Origin: Adiantum capillus-veneris
Taxonomy: Eukaryota > Streptophyta > Polypodiopsida > Polypodiales > Pteridaceae
DNA: 64,000 nucleotides
Direction: 5' to 3'
Assembly: GCA_014529385.2 (NCBI GenBank)
Contig: CM043971.1
Span: forward strand, 90,320,840-90,384,839
Positions within the stretch are counted from its first letter, which is position 1; each line of letters begins with the position of its first letter. Position numbers and translations under genes: made by a program. The notes below the pieces were generated by a model. The model did not search any database. It was not told the DNA's origin and saw only the letters and a list, made by a program, of their open reading frames with translations. Shown in pieces: positions 34,044-45,330 of this stretch.

Positions 34044-35408
34044 ATATCATTAACTTTCTAGATACAAGAGAATGTACGAAAGGGTACACGAAAGAGACCA
34101 GAAACAGTGGCTGGTAAGGAAGGCTACCAGATACCGCCTTGTAAATGACCACTTGTATTGTAAGGGCAAGGATCAGATTTTCAGGCGAGTGCCAACCTCT
34201 AGTGAGATCACAGAGGTAATTTCAACTTGCCATGATGGCGTTTGCGGTGGTCATTTTGCTCTAGATATCACCAATAGGAAGATTCTACAAGCAGGATACT
34301 CTTGGCCTAGCTTGAATAGGGATGTACACCATTGGTGTAAAACATGCAAGGCTTGTCAAGTGGCCAGTGATCGCACATTAACCTATGAGCCACAGATTCC
34401 TATCATCTCATATGGTATATTTGAGAAATGGGGAATAGATGCAATCAGTCCTTTACCAAGAGCCCAATCATGTAAATTGTACATTATAGTCGGTGTAGAC
34501 TATATGACTCAATGGGCAGAAGCAATAGCCACCACCCGCATTATAGCCGAAGAGGTAGCAAAGTTCATTTTTGAGCACATCTGTTGCCATTTTGGCACTC
34601 CTCTAGAGATAATATCAGATAGGGGACCAGGTTTCAGAGGCAATCTGGTGGGAGAACTGATGAAAAAGTTAGGCATCACACACCGACATTCCACACCATG
34701 CTATCCACAGTGTAATGGCCTAGTATAAAAGGTAAACGGAATGATTTTCAAAATCATCACAAAACAGGTGAACAATCGCACAAGAGACTGGGATAAACAT
34801 CTCATGGAAGCTCTATGGGCCTACCGAACGACGTTCCGAACATCATTAGGTTTCACCCCTTTCCATCTAGTTTATGGGAAGGAGGCAATTCTACCCATTG
34901 AGGTACATATAGCCAACTTACGAGTCTTGGCTAGCCAGATACAATGCCCAATTGTAAATCTCTGAAACCACATCCTGGATATGGAGAGGCTCCAACTAGA
35001 TAGGGAAAAACAATCAATCACTATGTAGCGTAGGCAGAACGACACCGGCTCACCTTCAATCAAGGGCTTAAAGAAAAGGGCCTGGAAAAGGGTATGTTAG
35101 TGCTGAGATATGACGACAGATTTGACACCAAGAAGGACAAGAAATTTCAACCCATATGGGAAGGACCATTCATTGTCAAAAGGCGCTATGACAACGGCAG
35201 CTATAAGCTGATGGAAGCAGATGGGAGAATTCACAAGACTAGAGTCAATGGATGGAGGTTGAAAAGGTATTTTCTTAGTTTTGATCGAGAGTTCATGCTA
35301 GACATTCCAAAAGAGGGAGAACCTCTAACTCCACAAAGATGCAGAGGAAGGGCTAGAAGCATAAATGCCTCTAGCGAGATGGGAGGGCTAGTGACGGCCG
35401 GTTTTTGA
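34044..35408 (+). pseudogene. integrase of the Tat-like element
   Basis: The zinc-binding module HDGVCGGH...CKTCKACQ (about 34233-34360) is followed by the core: KWGIDAISPL (first Asp), EIISDRGPGF (second Asp) and PQCNGLV. A TAA replaces the codon after NGLV where the catalytic Glu stands one or two residues later in relatives. The frame resumes at 34741 with FKIITKQVNNRTRDWDKHL and WAYRTTFRTSLGFTPFHLVYG, breaks again near 34965, and ends with the C-terminal domain (GPFIVKRRYDNGSYKLME, 35155-35210). It is inactive, and there is no chromodomain, as expected for Tat. Confidence 0.85.
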
Positions 35409-36130
35409 AACCGCGACCGCGAGAACCACACCCTAAGGAAGGGAAGTCTTATTACCAAAAGAGAAAAAAAAAACAAAAAGAAGCTCTTTACCATTCACCA
35501 CCCCCCCCTCTAGGGTTAACCACCAGCGGGGCGTCGCCAATTTGGCCACACACCCTCCATTATCGCCAGAAGACGGACTCACTCTCGCTCCTACTACTCG
35601 GCTCCACCAATATTCTCTCTCTCTCTCTCCTACTCTGCCACTTTGCATCACCCGGCCCGGTGGGCGCATGAGACACCTATGCCTCTGTCACACCCTCTGG
35701 TGGGCCACCACAACTACTGTATATTCTCCCTATCTCTCTTCCAAATATTCTTTCTCTCTCTCCCTTTTCTTGTCCACACCCTCCAGCGGGCCGCCTATCC
35801 CCAATTTTTCCCCTCGTCCACATTCCACTGGCCTTACTACCCCCCCCCCCCCCCCCCGTTTTCTTCCTTGCGAACCACTGGCCTAACACCCCCTCTCCCC
35901 TATCATCACTAAACTCTAGCTCTCTCTCTCTCTCTGAAGCGGCCTTGCAAGCCTTAATGGAAGCCACACTCTCTCTTCCTCTATCCACTCAATCTCTCTC
36001 TCTATTCTCTACCCTCCCACCCTTATCCCCTCACCACCTCACTCTTTCTCTCCCCCTCTCTTACTCCCATGGTGGGAACCCTCCCTAGGGGGGGACCTCA
36101 CACCCTCCATCTTAACGTATCCCCCCCCCC

Positions 36131-36212
<82 letters not shown>

Positions 36213-36323
36213 GAATATCCTCTCAGCCCCCCCCCCCCTCTCCACACCCTCTCCTTCCCTCCCTCGCGCTCTGCGCATGCATGCCGCAGGCGCCCCCCCC
36301 GCTCTCTGTCACGCTCTCCCCTC

Positions 36324-36358
<35 letters not shown>

Positions 36359-36458
36359 GCGCACACACTAGCACATACACACCCCTCCACACTCAGCCCC
36401 TATCTCCCCTCCACCTCTGCGTCACCCACAGCACCGTCGAAAACAGTAAAAAAAAAAC

Positions 36459-36500
<42 letters not shown>

Positions 36501-36712
36501 ATAACCCACATGTTTCCGCGCATGCATACGCTCATACACATATACATATAATCAAACACTATTACACATATATACTCACACACCTATACATACACACACA
36601 TAAAGGCATAAACACAACTATACATACACATATACATATAATCACACACTATTACACATATATACTCACACACCTATACATACACACACACACACGCATA
36701 AACGCACGCACA
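35409..36712 (+). repeat. pyrimidine-rich 3' region with dense microsatellites
   Basis: No gene. The plus strand is almost depleted of purines over long stretches: C-runs at 35841-35857 and 36121-36141, (CT)n at 36141-36209, (AC)n at 36325-36356, (TA)n then (CA)n at 36461-36500, and a repeated ACACATATACATATAATCA-type block at 36536-36690. No polypurine tract directly precedes the LTR at 36713, which is unusual for an LTR element. Confidence 0.8.
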
Positions 36713-37558
36713 TGAGAAAAATACAAAAAATCAGAGGACTTTACGACAACGAAGCCATCAACAAAAGAGGAAAGACAGCAAAATCACGCGACATTGACAA
36801 CAAAAAGAACAAAGGCGTCAAAGGCATGCCCCGGCCGAACCCGAAAAGACGTACGCTCTACACCGACGCACAGGCAAGCTGCCATTCACTGGCATCACGC
36901 AACCACGACACCATTTTCAGTAAACCGTAGGTTATTATAATCATTTTTCAGTTTTCACCCAAGCCTTGTAAAAAGATCCCAACTTGTAAATTTCCCTCTG
37001 TCTAGGTGATGGTCACAAAGGCCCACCTAGAAATTTTCATTTTAAATAACTCTCAAGACAAAGCAAGGGTCAACTGCACTAGGCCCATCGCCTTACTTTG
37101 TCTCCCCGATTAGCTTACCCTAATCAAACCGGGATTACCCTAATCCAAGCAGCCAACACCTATAAAAGGGCACTGAGAAGTCACTATCGGGGGGGGGGGC
37201 AGTTCATGAGAGGTCAGCACTTGGTAGAGTTTTTAGTGGGAGGAATTGACACTATTGGTATCCCGGGGAGGGGACTTGTGTAATGGTTTGTTTTGGGAAT
37301 TGCACCATGTGAAGGGAGCCACATCCACCTCTCGACTCCAATGGTCGATGCACACACCCATACACATTCTTGGTAGCAAGTTTCATATCATCGAGTTATC
37401 CTTAGAGAACACACCAAGTAGATTCACCATCTCTTCTCCCTATCTCTCTATCACCACGGTGTCTCACCTCGCCGGAAGGAAGGTCATTATAAATACGGCA
37501 AGAAATAATTTTCCCCCACACCCCCGAGGGTTTTCATCATTTGTCAATGCTCTCTCTA

Positions 37559-37612
<54 letters not shown>

Positions 37613-37769
37613 AGTTCGCAGTGTTCACATCACCGTTGTCTGCGTCCTAGCCACTCAAAGCTAGGTGGTGCCCCCTGTTCGCTTTACTGTGACCGCCGGC
37701 TTGAGGCGTGCATTTGGCTCCCGGAGTTTTAGAGGCCGTCGGGGTCCAGGTATCACTTTTCTCCCATCA
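36713..37769 (+). repeat. 3' LTR of the Tat-like element
   Basis: Copy of the 5' LTR, from TGAGAAAAATAC to CTCCCATCA, with a longer CT/GT microsatellite at 37550-37609. Gene B of copy I begins only 27 bases to the right. Confidence 0.88.
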
Positions 37770-37796
37770 ACAACAAAACAACTTAGCTTGGAAAAC

Positions 37797-38548
37797 ATGG
37801 GTAGGTGTGTGGCACCCACAACTCAAGTAATGAATAGTCAGTCTATTCACTTGTGGGGAAGGTCGATGCTCGAAATGGAGGAGAATCAGATGGTAATTTT
37901 TAAAGGCATTGAGATGGTATTGGAGATGGCCCAGTGATAAATATCATGATCAATATTTTTGTTGGCAGGTGCTAGTGTATGATGATCGTTTCCTTAAAAG
38001 AGTGGGAGGCTCAAGAGAAGGACTTGTCACTGAAGTACAAGGCAAGGATGCGGCGTTGTCTCACTATATTGGGCGTTTCAACCACAAAAAGGTTTGTAGA
38101 AACAATTCAAGTACTTGGCAATTGTACTCATCTCACTTACGGCCCATAAATGTTTTACTATTGTTTTGTAGATCATAATATACCACAAGGAATACTATGA
38201 GGACAATGCAAAGTTCCCATTGTTTGCAATGAAAGGTATTACAAGATTGTGTGGTGGGAAGCCCCTCCCACTAAACACAAAAAAGCTAATTCTGATTGAG
38301 AAACAGTTTTCTCTACGCGTCTTTGGCATTGGGTATGGGTGCCAAGCACTCAATCTCTGGCTGCAGGGGTTGAAAAACCGGAGAGCTTAGATCCATACAA
38401 CAAGCTCCTATTTTTTAGGGAAAGAAGATGCCTGATGCCTGCGGGGATGTTTTCATCAACAAAGGAACGAGCTCGTCTACAGAGCTTGCACATCAAAGAG
38501 GTACAAAGTGAGGAAGAAGGACGTGCATCAAAGAGAATAAAATCATAG
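37797..38548 (+). pseudogene. gene B, copy I: unknown small protein converging on gene A
   Basis: Three exons with GT/AG ends can be read: 37797-37892, 37969-38091 and 38172-38548. The first two joints keep the frame (ENQM|VLVYDD; NHKK|IIIYHKE). Exon 3 has LCGGKPLPLNTKKLILIEKQ, then a frameshift near 38340-38380, then EKPESLDPYNKLLFFRERR and a basic end. Its conserved pattern GGxxLP...K.ILxxKxF...FG...G is found again in the minus-strand frame at 63693-64000, so it is a real family. The stop lies three bases from the gene A stop on the other strand. I recognise no domain. The Tat-like insertion lies just upstream and may have removed the promoter. Confidence 0.6.
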
Positions 38549-39202
38549 GCTCAAGTCCATCTTCTCCCGCTCCTGACTTTCGCCACCTTGCATGGCGCTC
38601 CCTCGCATTTGTATTTCCCCAAGCCCACATGTTTCTTCTCTTTGCGGATGTGTTGTAAAGAGTGTGTAATTTCTGAACTCTTAAGAACCTCCTTCTGCCT
38701 TGCTCTATGAATTAGTCGTCTGTAAGTCCATTGGTGTAACTCTAATAGGCTATTGGCCTTATCCTTTCCTCCCCCATGTCTAGTGTGCTTAAAGTAACCT
38801 GTTCTTGCCCTGTAATGGGTTTTTTCCATGCCTTTTGTGGACCATATTTATAGTGAGCCGTATGTCTTGGCAAAATATGGACCATGGTTGAACAATATGT
38901 GCTGCAGTGAAATAAAATAAAATGGTCAGAAGAGTACAATTTAAAATTCTGTTTTGTATACATAGAATGCTAACCCACCATGTAATTTGTGATATGTTGC
39001 CCACCCCACCTTGTAAGGTAAGCCTTATTCCAATCCAGCAAGGCTACTTGAAATGATGTGAGCTTACTTTGGTCCCAAGAATGCTGCTCAACGTAGTAGA
39101 GAATTTTATCTAGTGATTTCCACACGTTCACCTTGTGATTTTGGATTGCCCCACCCTCAACATTGTCTTTAACCACTTTATGTAAATATTTCCATTTGTT
39201 GA

Positions 39203-39345
39203 CACTACAAGAGGTACTTCACATTAGTGACGCTCGTAGTGTGACGCTTAAAAGTGAAAATCCACGGCGTTGCTATGAGCGTTGCTATTTTATTTGTCAC
39301 ATAGCGACACCCATGGCGACACTTATAGCAACGCCAACAGTGGTT
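39203..39345 (+). repeat. CACTA left subterminal repeats
   Basis: Many short direct and inverted copies of a GCGTTGCTATGAGCG / GCGACACCCATGG type motif follow the terminus. Such subterminal motifs are the transposase-binding sites of En/Spm elements. The matching set is at 47095-47340. Confidence 0.85.
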
Positions 39346-39419
39346 AAAAAAGAACCGAAAGCGCTCGAAAACTCAGATCTTAGATTTGAGTTTTCGACGC
39401 TCAAGCAAAGAGGTAACCC

Positions 39420-39555
39420 GCACTCTCCCTCTCTCTCTCTTTCTTCCCCACAAAACACACACACACACACGCATACACGAGGAGAATAAGGAGAGCGAGG
39501 TATGCTCCTTCCTCTCCTCTCTCTCATGTTCCCTTCCCCTCTTTCTCTCTCTCTC

Positions 39556-39592
<37 letters not shown>

Positions 39593-39599
39593 TAGTGTC

Positions 39600-39638
<39 letters not shown>

Positions 39639-39815
39639 ACATGCATAAACAAACACACACACACACACACACATACATAAACAAAGAATGCATACACACA
39701 CACATTGAGAGAGGAAAAGAGAGAGAGAGAGAGAGAGAGAGTTAAAAACCAAACAGAGAGAGGGGGAGAAGACAAAAGAGAGAGGTAAGGGGAGAAAAGA
39801 GAGAGAGAGAGAGAG
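39420..39815. repeat. cluster of CT/CA/GA microsatellites in CACTA
   Basis: Alternating (CT)n, (CA)n and (GA)n tracts: for example (AC)n at 39453-39471 and 39576-39594, (GA)n at 39602-39637 and 39719-39741. No gene. Confidence 0.9.
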
Positions 39816-39821
39816 AGATTA

Positions 39822-40230
39822 GGTTAAGATTTAAATTAGATTAGGTTCGATTACATTTAAATTTATGTTTATGTTGAGTTTAAGATTATGTTAGATTTAG
39901 ATTACGTTAAATTAAGGTTAGGTTTGATTTAAAATTAGGAAAGTGATAAAGATTAGCTAGCTATGTTAGATTTAAGTTAGATTACATCTAGGTTTAGAAT
40001 TTAAGATTGGATTAGATTTAGGTTTATGTTGAGTTCAATATTAAATCAGATTTAGCTTTAAGATTAAGACAAGCTTTAAAATTAACTAGATTAAATTTAG
40101 ATTTAAGTTAGATTACATCTAGGTTTAAGTCAGATTTAAGATTAGATTAGATTTAGGTTTATTCTGAGTTTAAGATTAGATTAGATCTAATTTTATGTTC
40201 GATGGACTAGCTTTTTTTAGATTTAGGTTA
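39822..40230 (+). repeat. degenerate TTAG-rich array, almost free of C
   Basis: About 400 bases of loosely repeated GATTAGATTTAGGTTTA-type units. Cytosine is very rare on the plus strand. The units are too irregular and short of GGG to be telomeric repeats. Confidence 0.7.
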
Positions 40231-40811
40231 TATTTTAGTGCATGTCAATGAAGGCGAGGTTTGCTGAAAGACAAAATGCTAGTTACACAACAATATGTAT
40301 ATTCCCATCAGAATCTGACACCTATTAACTCACACACTAGCCATATTCAATTAGCCGTGAATCACCACATGTTCAATTAGGCTAGATTTAAGATTAGATT
40401 TTTGATTGAGGTTTTATATTAGAGTCTACCTTTGGGATTACGATAAAAAAATTAGAGTAGGTGATCCCTCTCTTCCTCTCTACGGATGCTTAAGTTGGAA
40501 AGCTTTCAATGGCATGATACTCAGATTGGAGGCCAACATGTAATGTGCTAAGTAATCCCTCGAACAAAGATCTATTGTGGAAAGATGTTAATATGCTGTA
40601 GAGTGCTACAGCTAGAGAAGAGGCAAAGGGGTTTTGTCCACTACATGCACTATCATGTAGACGTGGGTGTGTAGATTTCTCGTACCCAAAAATATAGGCA
40701 TTGACCAATAAAGACGAGATTATAACCCGATAGTTTTGATCTCCGTGCACCTCTAGAATGAGGTGTGCGGGGATTGGACATGACTAGATAATGTGAGGTA
40801 GTTTACAGTGT

Positions 40812-40846
<35 letters not shown>

Positions 40847-40906
40847 ACGGAGGATGCCAATAGAATATTAAATTTATATTCAGGTTATAAGGTTTTTACC
40901 CTCATT

Positions 40907-42918
40907 ATGAGTAGTGACGAGGATGTGGCGCCGTCCAACCGAAACACCTATCTCTCAACAAGGATCTTATGTCCTTGTAATCAATGCAAGGATGTTGTGC
41001 GATGGATAAGACGCGTTTCTTTGCAGCACGTTTTTAAATTTGGTGAGTTTGATCCATCTATTATAGATCGAGTTCTTGCCAATTATAACTCATGGAACTC
41101 TGATGCTAGCCAACAGTAGGCAGCAATCTTGCAACCCAATAGACGTATTCGTAGGCGCTTTGGTCAAGAAACATATGTGAGGGCACAAGATGTAGCCTCT
41201 GATAGCTCGGGGGATGATCATATAGACCACATTGCCACCGAGGGAATGTTTTAGCCGATGAGATGATCGAGATGATCATGGATTCAGAAAGGCTTATCTA
41301 TGATGATATGAAAAGTGAAGCCGATATGCCATTGTATGATGGAGCACGTGTGTCTAGATTGAAGGCGCTCCTGGTTCTTCTCAACATGCAGGCAAATTTT
41401 GGATGGAGTGACATTAGCGTCACAACACTTTTCAGGTGATTATTACAATGTGTTTACTTTAATAAAAAACTCTAGATGTATAGTGATCTGATAGATTATT
41501 TACATGATTGTACTGCATTTTTTCACTGTGTAGATTGCTCAAAGAGCACATACTGCCACTTGATAATGTGATGCCATATTTCAAAGAGGAAGCAAGAAAG
41601 ATCTTGCAAATCTTGGGGATGTATTACAACTCGATGCACGCTTGTCCTAACGACTGCATTCTTTTTAGAGGGGAATACATAGACATGGAGAAGTGTCCGC
41701 AATGTGATTCCGAGAGATATCGAGTAGATTTCCACGGAACAAAAATTCCACAAAAGGTTTTGTGGCATTTTCCTCTGCTTCCTTGCATCAAGAATTTCTT
41801 TGTATGTCAGTCCACGGCCACCCTAGCATCATGGCATGAGGAGAATAAATCTTTGGATGGTGTGCTACAGATTCTTGCAGATTGCGCAACCCGGAAACAT
41901 ATAGACGAAACATGGTCGTATTTTGCCAGGGAAGCTCAAAATTTGTGCTTAGGCCTGGCTATGGATGGCATAAATCCATTTGGTCAAAGATCAACATCTT
42001 ACCCGTTGTCATCGTCAACTACAACATTCCCCCATTGTTGGCTACAAAGAAGGGGCACCTATGGCTAAGCTTGATTGTGCCGGGGCGGTATAAAGTGAAG
42101 AATATGGATGCGTATCTTCGTCCACTATTGGAAGAGCTACAACAATTGTGGATTGGCATAGAAGTGGTGGATATGAGCCGACACACAAGTCGACGGAATG
42201 CTTTGATCAGAGGCATTCTAATGTGGACCATGCATGACTATCCCGGACTAAAAGAATGCTCAGGTGATTTACACTCAAACTCAAACACTATAAATGTTGG
42301 TTTTTTCCAAACTTATCTATTATCATGTGTATACATGTAGGGCTTCAAACAAGTGGATACAGAGCATGTGTCACATGTGGACCTAGACTGAATGCACGCC
42401 GGGCGCCCTCATTGAAGAAGCAAACCTACGAAGGTCATCAAGCGTATCTTCCAGAGAATCATGTGTTACACGATGGATTTGTGGGAAGAGAGACACCGAG
42501 GATGTCTGCACAAGCATGGTTAGAGCAGAAGGAGATGTATGATGATGGTTTGCCCCTAGGGATGAAGAGAATCTCTCTATGGTACGACTTACCATATTGG
42601 CCCCGACTCATGATCAATCACTTGCTCGATCCAACGCACATATTCAAGAATGTGGGTAATCTGCTATGGGACCATCTGCCCGACAAGAATGATACTTTGG
42701 GAGCCAGGGTTGACCTTAGAAATGTGGATTGTATGGAGCAATATCCGCAGACAGCATCCGACGGATCGATAAAACTCCCAAAATCACCATGGATTTTCAT
42801 AGGAGCCGAAGAACGCAAAGTAAAAGAGACTATTCAATCTGTGCGGACCCCCACTGGCGTAATACACTTGCTCCGAACGTGTTTTACTAAAGAAGGAAAG
42901 CTTACCGGTTTGAAGTAA
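40907..42918 (+). pseudogene. TNP2-like CACTA transposase
   Basis: The N-terminal transposase-associated segment ILCPCNQCKDVVRWIRR lies near 40960-41010. The TNP2 core follows in pieces: MPLYDGARVSRLKALLVLLN, NSMHACPNDCILFRGEY with CPQC, CLGLAMDGINPFGQRS (Asp of the catalytic site), LSLIVPGRYKVKNMDAYL, RNALIRGILMWTMHDYP, then after an intron (CAG|GTGATT at 42261 to TGTAG|GGC at 42340) GYRACVTCGPRL. Stops at 41118, 41252 and 41264 and several frame changes break it. In a live element this protein binds and cuts the CACTA ends in the nucleus. Confidence 0.88.
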
Positions 42919-43059
42919 CACGACTGGCATAAAATGTGTCAGGTATGTTTGAAGTGGAATATATCATAGTGGGAATTGTGTAACAAATTTGTGTGTGGAC
43001 TTTAATATCATTGTTGTACATGTTTTGCAATTTATTTTACTGGTGACATTGAGGGATGT

Positions 43060-43836
43060 TTGTCTCTTGACGTTCGTAACACAATCTACAAACTTGCAAA
43101 GTTGGTACAATGGATCTCACAGAAGGAGATCAACGTAGACTCCATACCATTCGCCAAACTAAACGATGCGGAGGTTGTGTGTATGTTTGAGAAACACTTT
43201 CCTACTACCATGCTAGCCACTGAGGAGCATCTTCTTGTTCACATAGTTGATGAGGTGGAATTATCTAGCACAGTACATTCCAGATGGATGTTATTTTTAG
43301 AACGTTTCATGAAAATGCTCAAGGGATATGTGCGTCAGAAGGCACATCCAGAGGGTAGCATGGCAGAAGGTTGGCTGGTATCAGAGTCCCTAGTTTACAT
43401 TTGAGAGTGGCTAGACGGATTTGATATAGCCCGGGATACGCTATGGCAAACCATATATGATGAGTGCATATCTAGGATTGTCATGTGCAATCTCGGTGTT
43501 GAGAACAAGGTGATGGAAGATCTAGAGGCTAAAATCAATCAATTTTTCATGCTTCACAATCCAGTGATGCAAAAGTGGATTTCACAATATGAGGATGCTA
43601 AGCAAGAGCGACAAAGGGCACGAATCGAGTGGAGATGTGGGAAGATGACCACGGATGAATTATCCGGCGGGTCGGAGAGCCTACCAACATTCATGAGTTT
43701 AAGATGGTTGCACAACCAATTGGAAAGTGCACAACAGTGTGGTGAAGAAGTGACTGAGGAGGAGTGGGAGTACTCTTGGGGTTGTGCGACCAAGGTAAGT
43801 TTGCAATGTACAACTAGTGACTTTCTAGATGTTTGA
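43060..43836 (+). pseudogene. DUF4218 region of CACTA transposase
   Basis: SLDVRNTIYKLAKLVQWIS, FEKHFPTTMLATEEHLLVHI and WMLFLERFMKMLKGYVRQKA followed by PEGSMAEGWLVSESL form the DUF4218 domain that follows TNP2 in plant CACTA proteins. A TGA at 43402 interrupts it, and the frame goes on with RDTLWQTIYDECISR and NPVMQKWISQYEDAKQER. It ends near a donor-like AAG|GTAAG at 43794. Confidence 0.85.
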
Positions 43837-43865
43837 ACAGCCACTCATAATCTTTGTTGGTTGTA

Positions 43866-44679
43866 GTATAAGTCATACACAACAGCATGGTGTAAAGGTC
43901 GAAATTTTAGGGTGGAACGGATGTTTTACTCAAGATTGTGGAATCATGGCAAAATTTGAACAGTCTAGTCGACAACGGTCCTCTGATGCAGATCCTATGG
44001 TGGTGGAACTCACTTAATTCAGCACGCTACAAGAGATTTTGAGGATTGATTATAGAGGATTTTTTTTCGACTTGTTCAATGTGCAATGGTTCAAGATAAT
44101 CATGGAGGGTTGCAACGCTACTGTGCGTAGAGGAGAGTTTGGTTTCCTTGAGGTGGATTTAACTAAGATATGGAGTGACCTAGGAGACACTTTCGTACTA
44201 CCCGAGCATTGTGAACAAGTAAGTATGTAAATAGTTAACATCCAATTTTAGAAGTTATGTGCTTGGAATCTCTCATGTAAGTTATGTGGCTCTCATAGGT
44301 GATATTTCATTCTACAAAGTCTGCATCAAACTGGTGGTACGTCATAGAGGTAGCCCCTTGTAGAGCACGAACGTATGAGGGCTACAATGTGCCAATCACA
44401 GCGGCATCAATGGAGGAGATCATAGAAGATGCTCAGTTAGAAGCCGTTGAGGTGGTTCCAGACGAGCATCAAGCTGCTACTCTCTATGGGGTGCATGCAG
44501 AGGATCTACAAAATGAAACGGAGGACATCTGTCTAAACGGAGAGCTCTATATAGATATAGGAAGTTATGATGAGCTATGTGAGGATGAGAGAGACATCTA
44601 TCTAAACGGAGAACTCTATATAGATATAGGAAGTTATGCTGAGCTATGTGAGGATGAGAGAGATCTCTTAAAGCCATAA
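43866..44679 (+). pseudogene. DUF4216 region of CACTA transposase with 69-bp tandem duplication
   Basis: YKSYTTAWCKGRNFRVE near 43866 (after an acceptor-like TTGTAG), then RRGEFGFLEVDLTKIWSDLG and, after an intron (GTAAGTATG at 44219 to ATAG at 44299), SNWWYVIEVAPCRARTYEGY. This is the DUF4216 end of TNP2-type proteins. The tail (44523-44660) is two copies of a 23-residue acidic unit, DI.LNGELYIDIGSY.ELCED, encoded by a 69-bp tandem duplication. Stop at 44677. Confidence 0.82.
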
Positions 44680-44846
44680 ATATTGTATTTGAACAATTTT
44701 ACTCCATTTTATAATATATATTGTATTCACGTGGCTTTTTGTCCATTCCTATCTATATGCGTCATTGTGTCATTGTATTTAATGGCCTTTGCATCCACTC
44801 GAGGTACGCATGCTTCAGGTATGTTCTCACACAAGCAAAGATGACG

Positions 44847-45108
44847 AGCACTACGCTCCGAGTGCGATGGAGACTGAAGATGTAATCGCGAAGGAAGTGA
44901 TTTGTCTCTGCTTATAGATGCTGCTCATCCCACCGCTAGATCTAGTTGATCGGGTGAAAGAGACGCTAAGAAGCACCACTGCTGCTTCTTAGCGTCTCTT
45001 TCACCCGATCCACTAGATCTAGTGGTGAGGCAAGCAGCATCTATGAGTAGAGACTGATCACCTTCACGATTGCAGCTTTAGTCTTCATCACACCTAGAGC
45101 GCAGTGCT
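44847..45108. repeat. 262-bp foldback hairpin in CACTA
   Basis: The two halves pair over almost their whole length. The innermost 28 bp are perfect (44948-44975 with 44983-45010), enclosing a 7-base loop CCACTGC. The outer arms pair with scattered mismatches (AGCACTACGCTCC at 44847 with the complement of GAGCGCAGTGCT ending 45108). It lies between the two transposase genes and could act as a terminator or be processed to small RNA. Confidence 0.9.
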
Positions 45109-45182
45109 TTTACAAATTTACAAGAACTTTAACAAAATCTCTCTACACAGGAATCGACCCTCCCTCTTTATGAGTCCTCTCT

Positions 45183-45193
<11 letters not shown>

Positions 45194-45264
<71 letters not shown>
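45194..45264. repeat. (CT)n microsatellite
   Basis: About 35 CT units upstream of the second CACTA gene. Confidence 0.95.
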
Positions 45265-45268
<4 letters not shown>

Positions 45269-45330
45269 GTCCATGTTTTCTTCTCCATTCATTCAATATT
45301 CAGATTAGATGTTCGTGTGTTTAATGCAAG

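Larger units (their letters stand above)
22837..37769 (+). mobile_element. Tat-like Ty3/gypsy retrotransposon with two LTRs
   Basis: The LTRs at 22837-23860 and 36713-37769 are clearly the same sequence with scattered differences. Between them lie gag with a zinc knuckle, a protease remnant, reverse transcriptase, RNase H, a second RNase H-like domain (HSLFFDGAYKR) and integrase. The additional RNase H after the first is the mark of the plant Tat lineage. A copia element splits the second RNase H from integrase. The expected 5-bp duplication is not clean: ACACA precedes the left TG and ACAAC follows the right end, though ACAAC also occurs nine bases left of the left TG. The element is dead in protease and polymerase. 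Confidence 0.88.

Noticed and set aside
36069-36715. Long open frames across 36.0-36.7 kb on both strands
   Set aside because: They consist of translated CT, CA and C microsatellites (Ser-Leu, Thr-His, Pro runs), with no plausible protein.
39297-39775. Open frames of about 100-150 codons at the CACTA left end
   Set aside because: Products are microsatellite translations and lie in subterminal repeats.
39822-40230. Interstitial telomeric repeat
   Set aside because: Units are irregular TTAGATT/TTAGGTT text without TTTAGGG arrays.
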